Below, piece by piece: positions 27,664-36,827 of a stretch of DNA of 64,000 nucleotides (positions are counted from its first letter, which is position 1; each line of letters opens with the position of its first letter). The notes under the pieces were generated by a model. It had not been told where the DNA came from. It did not search any database and worked only from the letters and a program-made list of their open reading frames with translations. The position numbers were made by a program, and so were the translations under genes. This DNA comes from Clostridia bacterium (GTDB lineage: Bacteria; Bacillota; Clostridia; UMGS1883; UMGS1540), in assembly GCA_017442155.1 (NCBI GenBank), contig JAFSAU010000003.1, positions 1 through 64,000 of the forward strand, written 5' to 3'.

Positions 27664-28671
27664 ATGAAAAAAATTTTGGTAACCGGCGGTGCAGGATACA
27701 TTGGAAGTCATACAGCGGTGGAACTCTTGTTAGCTGGCAAAGAAATTGTTATTGTCGATAATTTCTGCAATTCCAAACCCGAGGCAATTGATAACATCAA
27801 AAAAATCACAGGGAAGGATTTTGCTTTTTATGAGGCAGACCTCAGAAACAGAACAGCTATCGAAAAGATTTTTTGTGAGAATGAAATAGACTGTGTTATT
27901 CATTTTGCCGGACTTAAGGCCGTTGGAGAATCCGTGGCAATGCCACTGGAATACTACCACAATAATTTGGTAAGCACTCTTATACTCTGCCAGGTTATGG
28001 CCGAAAAAAATGTAAAAAAACTTGTATTTAGTTCATCGGCCACTGTTTATGGGGACCCACACACTGTTCCAATTGTTGAGGATTTTCCACTTCATACCAC
28101 AAATCCCTATGGAACTACAAAACTGATGATTGAACAGATTCTGAAAGACATCTACGTTTCTGACTCTGAATGGGGCATAGTAATCCTTCGATACTTCAAC
28201 CCCATCGGTGCCAACAAAAGCGGCATTATCGGCGAGGATCCGAATGGAATTCCGAACAATCTTCTCCCCTACGTTGCTAAGGTTGCTGCCGGCGAGCTTC
28301 CGCATCTGAATGTTTTCGGTGATGATTATCCGACCGTGGATGGTACAGGTGTTCGCGATTATATTCACGTTGTGGATCTGAGCCTCGGTCATGTATGTGC
28401 CGTGGATAAAATCAAGTTGGAATCCGGTGTTTTCACATACAACTTAGGCACCGGAAACGGATACAGTGTACTTCAGCTTGTCAAGGCCTTTGAAAAAGCC
28501 TCCGGACGTCCTGTCCCTTATAAAATCGTGGAACGGCGTCCCGGAGATATTGCCGCATGTTATGCAAATCCCGAGAAAGCAAAGGCTGAACTGGGATGGT
28601 CGGCACAGTACGGCATTGATGAAATGTGTTCTGACGCGTGGCGTTTTGTTGCAAAAAAGAAGGGGTTATAA
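27664..28671 (+). CDS. galE: UDP-glucose 4-epimerase GalE
   Basis: The 335-aa short-chain dehydrogenase-type epimerase interconverts UDP-glucose and UDP-galactose. The NAD site GGAGYIGSHTAVELL is at residues about 7-21. The catalytic set includes FSSSATVYGDP and YGTTKLMIEQIL (Tyr-x-x-x-Lys, near residue 150). RYFNPIGANKSGIIGEDPNGIPNNL is a family hallmark. It has GAGGTG 7 nt before the ATG. The epimerase may supply galactose residues for the surface polymers that SLH proteins bind, but this is an inference. Confidence 0.96.
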   Translation: MKKILVTGGAGYIGSHTAVELLLAGKEIVIVDNFCNSKPEAIDNIKKITGKDFAFYEADLRNRTAIEKIFCENEIDCVIHFAGLKAVGESVAMPLEYYHNNLVSTLILCQVMAEKNVKKLVFSSSATVYGDPHTVPIVEDFPLHTTNPYGTTKLMIEQILKDIYVSDSEWGIVILRYFNPIGANKSGIIGEDPNGIPNNLLPYVAKVAAGELPHLNVFGDDYPTVDGTGVRDYIHVVDLSLGHVCAVDKIKLESGVFTYNLGTGNGYSVLQLVKAFEKASGRPVPYKIVERRPGDIAACYANPEKAKAELGWSAQYGIDEMCSDAWRFVAKKKGL

Positions 28672-28674
28672 GAT

Positions 28675-29340
28675 TTGTCAATGATAACATTTAAAGATGT
28701 CATAACAAACGAGCAAATCCGGACGTACATTGAAGCAGCTGATAATTCACTCCGCGCTCTCGGTTTTACGGAACACAGTTATGCCCACGCTGCGAAAGTT
28801 GCAGAAACAGCGAAATATATTTTGTCCGTCCTGAACTTTTCTGAACGTGAAATAGAGCTTGCTCAAATCGCTGCATATCTGCATGATATCGGAAATCTTG
28901 TAAACCGAATTGATCACGCCCAAAGCGGTGCCGTGATGGCTTTCCGCATTTTAGATAATTTAGGTATGTCATCATCTGATATCGCGGTTATTGTCTCGGC
29001 TATTGGAAACCATGATGAATCTACGGCTTTTCCCGTGAATGCAGTCGCGGCAGCATTGATTCTGGCTGACAAAACAGATGTGCGCCGAAGCCGGGTGCGT
29101 AACGCCGATATTTCATCCTTCGATATTCACGATAGGGTGAATTATTCTGTCCGGAAAGCTGAAACGCTTTTGGATGATGAAAAAAAACTTTTCATATTAC
29201 AACTGGACATAGATACATCCTATGGTTCTGTAATGGATTATTTTGAAATTTTTCTTGACCGAATGATACTTTGCCGAAAAGCGGCAGAAAAATTAGGACT
29301 TCGTTTCCATTTATTCGCGAATAAACAGCAGTTACTTTAA
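28675..29340 (+). CDS. HD-domain phosphohydrolase
   Basis: The 221-aa protein has the metal-binding histidine/aspartate set of HD hydrolases: His in TEHSYAHAAKVAE, the HD pair in AAYLHDIGNLVNRIDHAQSG, His in GNHDESTAF and Asp in LADKTDVRRS. The arrangement resembles nucleotide or (p)ppGpp-type hydrolases. The substrate is unknown. I chose TTG 28675, 9 nt after AAGGGG; ATG 28681 is 15 nt away. It starts 3 nt after galE, so it is co-transcribed. Confidence 0.85.
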   Translation: MSMITFKDVITNEQIRTYIEAADNSLRALGFTEHSYAHAAKVAETAKYILSVLNFSEREIELAQIAAYLHDIGNLVNRIDHAQSGAVMAFRILDNLGMSSSDIAVIVSAIGNHDESTAFPVNAVAAALILADKTDVRRSRVRNADISSFDIHDRVNYSVRKAETLLDDEKKLFILQLDIDTSYGSVMDYFEIFLDRMILCRKAAEKLGLRFHLFANKQQLL

Positions 29341-29360
29341 AATTATGAGGTGTTTGCTTG

Positions 29361-30491
29361 ATGTGTACTATATCTGATTTTGCAGAAAAAACGCAAAACG
29401 AACTGTTTGAACTGGTAGATACGCTGTGCCGTATTCCTTCGCCTTCTCATCACGAAGATGCAAGAGCGGAATTTTGCAGAAAATACTGGGAGGATGCAGG
29501 GGCACGGAATGTAACTATTGACAAAGCAAAAAATGTTGTATTGCCGTTTTCTTATAACGAAAATGGAGATAATATTCTTTTTCTTGCGCACACCGACACT
29601 GTTTTTCCGGATACAAAACCTTTCGCACCGCGGCTCGACGGCGAATATTGCTTTTGTCCCGGCATTGGGGACGATACAGCACACCTTTCTATTTTACTTT
29701 TAACAGGAAAATACATTTTGCAAAACAAAATCTTACCGGAAGGTTGCGGTGTGATTTTGTCCGCTAATTCCTGTGAGGAGGGTCTGGGTAATCTGAAAGG
29801 TATTCGCCAGCTTATGGCGGACTATCCTGCCGTTTCAAAAGTGATTTCTTTTGATGCTAATTTACCTGAAATTGACGATCGTTGTGTTGGGTCAATACGC
29901 TATAAAGTAACAGTAAAAACAAAAGGCGGACACTCCTTCCGGGATTTCGGCAGCGAAAATGCCATTTCTGCTCTGTCTGCACTGATAAACGATTTATATT
30001 CTTATATACCGCCCATATATGACGGCAGTGTAACCACATATAATGTTGGTGCTATTTCAGGAGGAACATCTGTCAATACGATTGCTCAAAATGCGGAGAT
30101 GCTTTTTGAATACCGTTCTGACAAAGAAGCATGCTTAAAAGAAGCAATGGCTTTTTTCAACAAGACAATAGAGACACACAAATCAGACGGGATTTCTATT
30201 GATTTTGAAACGATTGGAATTCGACCCTGCATGTCAGAAAAGATAGATATGAATGAACTTTCAAAATTGTCGGAACACTGTGCCTCCATTCTTCGTCAAA
30301 ATAAACAAGAGCCTACTTTCAATTGCTCTTCGACCGATTGCAATATTCCTCTTTCACAAGGAGTCCCCGCCGTTGCAATGGGACTGGTAAATACAGGAGG
30401 TGCGCATACGAGAGAAGAATGGATTTATGTGCCGAGTCTTAAAATTGGTGCAAAAATTGCGTTAGAATTGGTGCTTTCTTATTTTACTTGA
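29361..30491 (+). CDS. M20 family metallopeptidase (PepT/ArgE-like)
   Basis: The 376-aa two-zinc hydrolase has metal and catalytic residues in LFLAHTDTVFP (His, Asp), GIGDDTAHLS (Asp), NSCEEGLGNLKG (catalytic Glu and metal Glu), SFDANLPE and NTGGAHTREEW (last His). A dimerisation lid lies in between (KGGHSFRDFGSENA). It cleaves a small peptide or N-acyl amino acid in the cytoplasm. ATG 29361 is 10 nt from ATGAGG. It follows the HD gene by 20 nt and precedes the SLH protein gene by 14 nt. Confidence 0.92.
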   Translation: MCTISDFAEKTQNELFELVDTLCRIPSPSHHEDARAEFCRKYWEDAGARNVTIDKAKNVVLPFSYNENGDNILFLAHTDTVFPDTKPFAPRLDGEYCFCPGIGDDTAHLSILLLTGKYILQNKILPEGCGVILSANSCEEGLGNLKGIRQLMADYPAVSKVISFDANLPEIDDRCVGSIRYKVTVKTKGGHSFRDFGSENAISALSALINDLYSYIPPIYDGSVTTYNVGAISGGTSVNTIAQNAEMLFEYRSDKEACLKEAMAFFNKTIETHKSDGISIDFETIGIRPCMSEKIDMNELSKLSEHCASILRQNKQEPTFNCSSTDCNIPLSQGVPAVAMGLVNTGGAHTREEWIYVPSLKIGAKIALELVLSYFT

Positions 30492-30505
30492 AAGGACGCC
30501 TTTAT

Positions 30506-33500
30506 ATGAAAAAGCATATATCGGTTATGCTGGTGCTTTTACTAATTTTTATTAGCATTTCTGTGCCGGTTGCAGCAACTGATAACTGTATTGAAAACGG
30601 AAACTTTGAATCCGACACCCTGCTTTGGAGTCACGGCTCTTTCTCTGAAGAAGGGCCGCGGTTTGGTATGCGCTGTCTCTCTTTTACTGCGCCTTCCTAC
30701 TCTGCAGATGGAAATCTTCTGCATCTCAACACGTATCTTTCTACTGTTTCACTAACTGAAAATACGGTATACTCTTTAAAATTTTATATTCGAACCGATA
30801 AAACGGATACACCGCAGCTTCTGCCGGAATGTGCTATGCATCTATCCGGCGATTCCGGCTCACTTTCCGTAAATGTTTCCCATGTAACCAACACATGGCA
30901 GCCCGTTACTGTATGTTTTACTGCTGATACAACCGGTACGTTTTCTTTTTTCCTGAAAATTGAAAATTCTTATGAAGATGCAACAATTTTCATTGACGAA
31001 ATTAGGCTTTCCGCCATTGATTTCACCCCTGTCCATTTAGATATTCAAGGACGACGAAATCTGACAATTCCTGATGTAGGAGAAATTTCTTCAAAATATA
31101 TTCCTGTGGTCACAGACGGGAACGGGAATTATGTTTCTAACCAAAACGCAACACTTGAGGTCATCGGCATTCTTCCGGAAGGGGTACGTTTTGATGATAC
31201 AAGAGGCACGCTTTATGTTGATGAAAACGCCCCTATTGACAGCACCATCTCTCTTCTTTGCAAACCCTCCGCCGAGAACACATCTTTTCTTCCCGTTACC
31301 GTTGCTGTTCATTTATCTTATAATTTAATGACAAACAGTAGTTTTGAGGACATCCCTTTCGGTAACGGCTGGAACAGGGACGAATACGAATTCAATCTAT
31401 CATCAGATATGGAGGGAAATTTGTTCGCTGAAGTATCTGCTCTGACGGAATCAAACGGAGTTTATTCGGGCAGAATATCTCCCTCCCCTGCTTTTTTGTT
31501 GGATGAGACACAATTGTATGTTTTTAGAGCAATGGTTCGTTCGCATTCTGCTGAAAGTATCGGTCCGGCGCAGGCAACATCCACAGTTTCGGACAGCGAA
31601 AATACTATTTACGTCAAAATCGAGAATATCAGCAATACCTGGACGGAAGTTTTTACTGCTGTCCGCGTTTCTTCTTATGGATTTTATACGCTTGAACTGG
31701 AATGTAATACAGCAGAATCCCAGCACATCTATATCGATGATGTCCGCCTGCAGCCCGAATCACCTGCCCCTTCCGGCATCGTTTTTGATACTCCCGTGCA
31801 TATTTCTATTCCAAAGGAAGATAGGATTGACTGTCCGATTCCTTATGTGGTATATGATCAAGAAAAAAATCATCTGCAAGACGAAGTACATTTTTCTATT
31901 TTTCCAGAAAACGAAGGTGTTATGGTGTCAGGAGGAAAAATCTCCGTTCTTTCCTCTGCCCAATCAAACACTTATGCAATTACTGCTTCCCTTATAGAAA
32001 ACCCGGACGTTCAATATACAAAAATGATTCAAATTGATAGTGATTCTGTTGGCGACGGCAGTTTTGAGAAAACATTGCCTGGTGAATGGTGGGCTACCAG
32101 TTCTCCGTCTCTTCTGTACTACTCTTCAACATATGAAGGGACTGTACCTACAAACGGAAGCAACATGGCACGTCTTACCATGAATGGTGCTGTTTCAGCA
32201 CTATTGTCAAACTCCATTTCGCGTTATAATGCAGGAGAAAGCTACGTTTTTGAAGCAGATATGCAGACGATCGTTCCAGATATTGAAACTGTTGTTACTG
32301 TTTTAGTATATAACGCTCACTCCTCGTCTTTCGATGACAGTCTCGTTGTCGGACAATTTTCCATTTCCGATTCCATGGATCATATTCAAAAACTTTTTAC
32401 ACCTTCGGAGTCTGTCACTGGGCGTCTTATGATTGCCTTTAATACACCGGAAAACCACAGTCAGCAAATCATTCTTCTTGATGCTGTTTCTGTTTCTCCG
32501 GCTGCCGTTTATGCCTCTTCTGTTTCCATCGGGGGCATGCCATATGTTGACAGGAATATTGTTGGAAAATACCGTTTTTCTTCAAATTTTTCTGCTGTTG
32601 ATTCCAGCTCCTTCCGATGGCTTTTCTCAAGTACGGCAGATGGGGTTTTTATGCCAATGGACGGACAAACCGGCACCACATTATCCATTACATCGGATTT
32701 GGAAGGAAAATATGTCAAATTTGAAGTGACCCCTATTTCGCTCAGTGGACCTGTTGTGGGAGAAAGTTCCGCGTCGGCCGCTATTCGTATCGGCGAACCA
32801 ATTCCCGCTGTTTCGAGCAGACCTTCTTCGTCTCCGGGCGAACCAACAGAAGAAGATAAGAAAGAAACAGAACCTGTTTTACCACCTGAGGAATCAGCAA
32901 ACGCATCTCCTTTAGGAATGAATATTCTGAATATTCATAAGTTTTCTGTTCCTTTAGTATATACTTTTTTTGATATAACACAGCACTGGGCTAAAAATGA
33001 TATTGAGCTTCTGAATGCGGCAGGCGTTGTGCAAGGTCGGGGAAACGGCCTTTTTGAGCCGGAATCCTATATTACAAGAGCGGAGTTTTCTGCCATCTTA
33101 GCGCGTGCATTTGAACTTGCTCCTATTTATTATGAGGGACAATTTTCGGACGTAAAAAAACACAACTGGTATGCCGGTGTTGTGGCGGTTGTGACCAAAC
33201 ATGGTATTGCACATGGAACAAGCGAAACAACCTTTTCTCCCGAATTACCGATTACGCGGGAAGAAATGGCGGCAATGATAATGCGCGCCTATCGAAAAAC
33301 AGGCGCGCAGACAAACGGTATAGGTTCCGGGTATGCAGATGCGGCAGAAATCAGCGCATGGGCACTTTCGGATGTGAGAGAAGCCAACGCCCTTGGCCTC
33401 TTATATGGCCTTCCTGACGGAAGTTTTCAGCCCAAGAGAAATGCAACGCGTGCAGAAGCTACTGTTATTATTAAGCGGATGCTGATGAAACTGTCCGAAA

Positions 33501-33508
33501 ACTACTGA
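30506..33508 (+). CDS. Secreted SLH protein with carbohydrate-binding-like modules, no evident enzyme
   Basis: The 1000-aa protein has a signal peptide (KKHISVMLVLLLIFISISVPVAA). At least three jelly-roll modules of the CBM4/9 kind follow, recognised by openings ENGNFESDTLLW, TNSSFEDIPFGNGW and GDGSFEKTLPGEWW and by ends such as TIFIDEIRLS and HIYIDDVRLQ. Between them are Ig-like segments. A Ser/Pro/Glu-rich linker precedes three SLH repeats (about residues 820-1000). It probably anchors to the wall and binds glycans. No catalytic barrel was seen. ATG 30506 is 9-10 nt from AAAGGA; the longer TTG start would place that site inside the gene. The last 7 nt overlap the convergent Gfo/Idh gene. 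Confidence 0.85.
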   Translation: MKKHISVMLVLLLIFISISVPVAATDNCIENGNFESDTLLWSHGSFSEEGPRFGMRCLSFTAPSYSADGNLLHLNTYLSTVSLTENTVYSLKFYIRTDKTDTPQLLPECAMHLSGDSGSLSVNVSHVTNTWQPVTVCFTADTTGTFSFFLKIENSYEDATIFIDEIRLSAIDFTPVHLDIQGRRNLTIPDVGEISSKYIPVVTDGNGNYVSNQNATLEVIGILPEGVRFDDTRGTLYVDENAPIDSTISLLCKPSAENTSFLPVTVAVHLSYNLMTNSSFEDIPFGNGWNRDEYEFNLSSDMEGNLFAEVSALTESNGVYSGRISPSPAFLLDETQLYVFRAMVRSHSAESIGPAQATSTVSDSENTIYVKIENISNTWTEVFTAVRVSSYGFYTLELECNTAESQHIYIDDVRLQPESPAPSGIVFDTPVHISIPKEDRIDCPIPYVVYDQEKNHLQDEVHFSIFPENEGVMVSGGKISVLSSAQSNTYAITASLIENPDVQYTKMIQIDSDSVGDGSFEKTLPGEWWATSSPSLLYYSSTYEGTVPTNGSNMARLTMNGAVSALLSNSISRYNAGESYVFEADMQTIVPDIETVVTVLVYNAHSSSFDDSLVVGQFSISDSMDHIQKLFTPSESVTGRLMIAFNTPENHSQQIILLDAVSVSPAAVYASSVSIGGMPYVDRNIVGKYRFSSNFSAVDSSSFRWLFSSTADGVFMPMDGQTGTTLSITSDLEGKYVKFEVTPISLSGPVVGESSASAAIRIGEPIPAVSSRPSSSPGEPTEEDKKETEPVLPPEESANASPLGMNILNIHKFSVPLVYTFFDITQHWAKNDIELLNAAGVVQGRGNGLFEPESYITRAEFSAILARAFELAPIYYEGQFSDVKKHNWYAGVVAVVTKHGIAHGTSETTFSPELPITREEMAAMIMRAYRKTGAQTNGIGSGYADAAEISAWALSDVREANALGLLYGLPDGSFQPKRNATRAEATVIIKRMLMKLSENY

Positions 33509-34500
33509 CAAATCGCTTTGTCTGCCCGAAAAGTCCACTCACAGCAAGAAAGTGCTTCCTCAAGCGTCGGCTTCGCCGGCGCATTTTCTTCTATCATGCG
33601 AATTAAATGATCAAACTGCAAATCTGTAGGCTTTCGTTTGCAGTTTATATTCATAATCTCGTAAGAACGCTCCGGGAAACGATAAATTTCAATTAAATCT
33701 CCTTCCTCCCGGTTCGTAAACCGATTCTCAGCATAAACAATTTTAATTCTCCCCTTCGGACCGATAAACTCTTTTGTATTTTCCGAGGACGAAGTGTTTG
33801 TCCATCCGGCTTCGTAATACCCAATAGAACCGCCGGAGAACCGTAACGTAACCATTCCATAATCATATTTTCCATCCGGAAGGTCAGATGCCAGCTTCTG
33901 GGAAATGCCGGAGACACCCACGATTTTCTCGCCAGACATCCACTGCATAATATCAAAATAATGTACGCCGCAGTCTATAATCGGAGACGTCTGACAAATT
34001 AATGCACGATAGCGTTCCCAGTTCATCGTGTGATGATTCTGCACCATACGCATAACAAGCGGACCTCCTATAGTTCCGGACTGAATCAATTCTGCAACCT
34101 TATTATATGTAAGGTTATGCCGCAGAATATGCCCCACAAGCACTTTACACTCCGGATGTGCCGCAGCAATTTCATAAAATGATTTTGCTTCTTCAAGTGT
34201 ATTGGCAATCGGTTTCTCGCACAGCACGTGTTTACCATGAGAAACACACTTTTTAAGAAGTGCAGTATGTGTTTCCGGATATGTGGCGATAATGACAATA
34301 TCTACCTCTTCGTCCGAAATGCAGATGTCAGCATCGCATACAGCATACCCTGCTGCAACCTTCCTTTGCAACAGCCTTGCTTTCTCAATATCTGTATCGC
34401 ACACATATTTTATGTAAACGTTTTCTCTGTAGTAAATAAAATGCAGGTGCTCTGCACCCATTTGTCCGCACCCCAAAAGTGCAATCGTGTATTTTCGCAT
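33502..34500 (-). CDS. Gfo/Idh/MocA family oxidoreductase, canonical type
   Basis: The 332-aa protein shows the Rossmann motif ALLGCGQMGAEH, VDIVIIATYPETHTALLKKC and HVLCEKPIANTLEEA, where the catalytic lysine of the EKP motif is intact, unlike the copy at 2820. IIDCGVHYFDIMQWMSGE near residue 180 carries the catalytic His/Asp region. Such enzymes oxidise or reduce sugars and inositols with NAD(P). Monocistronic, with its own promoter and a CGGAGGG ribosome site. The substrate is not predictable. Confidence 0.9.
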   Translation of the reverse strand: MRKYTIALLGCGQMGAEHLHFIYYRENVYIKYVCDTDIEKARLLQRKVAAGYAVCDADICISDEEVDIVIIATYPETHTALLKKCVSHGKHVLCEKPIANTLEEAKSFYEIAAAHPECKVLVGHILRHNLTYNKVAELIQSGTIGGPLVMRMVQNHHTMNWERYRALICQTSPIIDCGVHYFDIMQWMSGEKIVGVSGISQKLASDLPDGKYDYGMVTLRFSGGSIGYYEAGWTNTSSSENTKEFIGPKGRIKIVYAENRFTNREEGDLIEIYRFPERSYEIMNINCKRKPTDLQFDHLIRMIEENAPAKPTLEEALSCCEWTFRADKAICQ

Positions 34501-34533
34501 GCCTAACCCTCCGAGCAGCGTATGTTTTCTCTA

Positions 34534-34562
34534 ATTATAGCAGATATTTTTTTGTAATGCAA
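34534..34562 (-). promoter_or_regulatory. Promoter of the Gfo/Idh gene
   Basis: TTGCAT (34557-34562), 17-bp spacer, TATAAT (34534-34539). It is divergent from the tig promoter 30 nt away. Confidence 0.85.
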
Positions 34563-34591
34563 TATTTTTTTCTTATTTTTTAAAAAAAGTA

Positions 34592-34619
34592 TTGCAAAAT
34601 GCAAAAATTATGGTATAAT
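34592..34619 (+). promoter_or_regulatory. Promoter of tig-clpP-clpX
   Basis: TTGCAA (34592-34597), 16-bp spacer, TATAAT (34614-34619) with an extended TGG. No CtsR heptads are visible, so the operon is probably not under CtsR control. Confidence 0.88.
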
Positions 34620-34658
34620 GAGATAATTGGAAATAAAAAAATTTTTGGAGGAGAACAA

Positions 34659-36185
34659 ATGAACGTAAAGGTAGAAAAAACAGAAAAGAACATCGTTACG
34701 CTCGAAATCGAAGTGGCAAAGGAAATATTTGAGGAAGGGATGGAAAAAGCATATCGCAAAAATGTAAAGAGCATCGCCCTCCCCGGATTCCGTAAGGGTA
34801 AGGCTCCCCGTAAATTTATTGAAAAATATTACGGCGAAGCTGTTTTTTACGAAGATGCAATAAACTTTGTGTGCCCCGATGCATATGATAAAGCAATAGA
34901 GGAAAATGGCATCGCACCCGTTGCACAGCCCGAAATTGACATTGTACAGATTGGCAATGGTGAAAACTTTATCTTTAAGGCCACTGTTACGGTAAAACCG
35001 GAATTTGAGATTGGTGAATACAAAGGTATAAAAGTGGATAAAATTGAATATATTCCCACGGATGATGACATTCAAGCAGAGCTTAGCAGAATGCAGGAAC
35101 AAAATGCTCGTATTATTACCGTAGAAGACCGGTCTGTAGAAAACGGTGATATTGTAACTATTGATTACGAAGGTTTTGTAGACGGCACTGCTTTTGACGG
35201 CGGCGCAGACAAGAATCACGACCTCACCATTGGATCCGGTCAGTTTATTCCGGGTTTTGAAGAGCAGCTGATTGGCAAAGCCAGCGGTGAAGAATGTGAG
35301 ATCAATGTCACCTTCCCTGCGGAATACCATGCAGAAGAACTGAAGGGAAAAGACGCCACATTCAAAGTAACGATTCATTCTATTAAAAAGAAGGAACTTC
35401 CTGCACTGGATGATGAATTTGCGAAAGACATCAGCGAATTTGATACTTTTGATGCCTTAAGAGCAGACGTAATTGATCAGCTTACTAAATCCGGTGAAAC
35501 ACGCGCTCTTCGAGAAACCGAAGAAAAGATTATGGAGGTTATTGCCAACGCAACCGAAATAGATATCCCCCGCCCCATGATTGAAACACAGATTGACAGA
35601 ATGATGGATGACTTCCGTTATCGTCTGTCCTCTTCCGGTCTTACACTGGAGCAATACGCCGAATACACCGGCATGCCGCTTACGGAAATGCGCAAGCAAT
35701 ATGAAGAAAATGCACAGCGTGCCGTAAAAGGCAGTCTCATTCTTGAAAAAATTGCTGAAATTGAAAAAATTGAAGCATCAGAAGAAGAAATTGAGTCTGA
35801 ACTGCAGAAAATGGCAGACAGCTATAAGATGGAGCTGGATAAAATCAAGAAAATTATGGGTGAAAATACGGAGGGGATTGCTTCCGATATTAAAACAAAC
35901 AAAACTCTCGATTTTCTTGTAAAAAACGCTGAAATTAAGAAAGCACGCAAGAAAGCTGCCCCGAAAACAACTGATGCAGAGACTGCTGAAGAAGCCGCTC
36001 CGGCAAAGAAAACCACTACAAAGAAAACAACCACAAAAGCAAACACAACAGAAAAAAAATCCACAGCAACAAAAACCAAAACTGCTTCTGCTGCCAAAAG
36101 TACTTCTGAAAAGAAAACCACTACAAAGAAAGATGCGGATGCTGCTCCCGCAAAAAAAACTGCAGCAAAGAAAACTGATAAATAA
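34659..36185 (+). CDS. tig: Trigger factor with a long Lys/Thr/Ala-rich C-terminal tail
   Basis: The ribosome-bound folding chaperone has the N-terminal signature GFRKGKAPRKFIEKYYG near residue 44, the FKBP-type PPIase domain (VTIDYEGFVDGTAFDGG, IGSGQFIPGFEEQLIG) around 150-230, and the helical C-terminal domain to about 425. ATG 34659 follows TTGGAGGAG at good spacing; the frame extends to 34599 but that lies in the promoter. Usual length is about 430 aa. This one has 508, because residues about 428-508 form a basic, low-complexity tail of KKTTT, KKAA and EE blocks reminiscent of histone H1. It is the first gene of tig-clpP-clpX. Confidence 0.97.
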   Translation: MNVKVEKTEKNIVTLEIEVAKEIFEEGMEKAYRKNVKSIALPGFRKGKAPRKFIEKYYGEAVFYEDAINFVCPDAYDKAIEENGIAPVAQPEIDIVQIGNGENFIFKATVTVKPEFEIGEYKGIKVDKIEYIPTDDDIQAELSRMQEQNARIITVEDRSVENGDIVTIDYEGFVDGTAFDGGADKNHDLTIGSGQFIPGFEEQLIGKASGEECEINVTFPAEYHAEELKGKDATFKVTIHSIKKKELPALDDEFAKDISEFDTFDALRADVIDQLTKSGETRALRETEEKIMEVIANATEIDIPRPMIETQIDRMMDDFRYRLSSSGLTLEQYAEYTGMPLTEMRKQYEENAQRAVKGSLILEKIAEIEKIEASEEEIESELQKMADSYKMELDKIKKIMGENTEGIASDIKTNKTLDFLVKNAEIKKARKKAAPKTTDAETAEEAAPAKKTTTKKTTTKANTTEKKSTATKTKTASAAKSTSEKKTTTKKDADAAPAKKTAAKKTDK

Positions 36186-36218
36186 GTTGTATTTACAGAC
36201 AAACATGGAGGTGTTCTT

Positions 36219-36800
36219 ATGAGCTTAGTGCCCGTTGTTGTAGAACAGGATAACCGAGGCGAACGTTCCTACGACATATATTCCAGACTTTTGAAAGACA
36301 GAATCGTTTTTCTGGGTGAAGAAATCAACGACGTAACTGCCAGCCTTACTGTGGCCCAGCTTTTGTTTCTTGAAAGCGAAGATCCGGACAAGGATATAAA
36401 CCTTTACATCAACAGCCCCGGTGGATCCATCACGGCCGGAATGGCAATTTATGATACGATGAATTACATCAAATGCGACGTTTCTACCATTTGTATCGGT
36501 ATGGCGGCCAGTATGGGGGCTTTCCTGCTTTCAGCAGGTGCAAAGGGTAAACGTCTGGCTCTCCCCAACAGCGAAATTATGATACACCAACCGCTTGGCG
36601 GTATGCAGGGTCAGGCAACAGACATCAAAATTCATGCCGACCACATACTGGCTATCAAGGACCGTATGAACCGGATTATGAGTCAAAACACCGGGCAGCC
36701 CCTTGAAGTTATTCAGAAGGACACGGAGCGTGATAACTTTATGTTTGCGCCTGCAGCACTGGAATACGGGCTGATAGATAAAGTAATTGAAAAACGCTAA
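36219..36800 (+). CDS. clpP: ATP-dependent Clp protease proteolytic subunit ClpP
   Basis: The 193-aa serine protease assembles as a tetradecamer. The catalytic Ser is in [14 protein letters not shown] near residue 98, the His in IMIHQPLGG near residue 123 and the Asp in the following helix region. The N-terminal axial loop ([22 protein letters not shown]) is complete. It serves both ClpX (next gene) and ClpC (8028). GGAGGTG precedes the ATG. Confidence 0.98.
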   Translation: MSLVPVVVEQDNRGERSYDIYSRLLKDRIVFLGEEINDVTASLTVAQLLFLESEDPDKDINLYINSPGGSITAGMAIYDTMNYIKCDVSTICIGMAASMGAFLLSAGAKGKRLALPNSEIMIHQPLGGMQGQATDIKIHADHILAIKDRMNRIMSQNTGQPLEVIQKDTERDNFMFAPAALEYGLIDKVIEKR

Positions 36801-36827
36801 ATTCTCGCAGAAAGCGTAGGTTTTTAT

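Noticed and set aside
35778..36206. Long minus-strand ORFs opposite the trigger factor tail
   Set aside because: They are Cys/Phe/Val-rich mirror translations of the lysine/threonine repeats, without ribosome sites.
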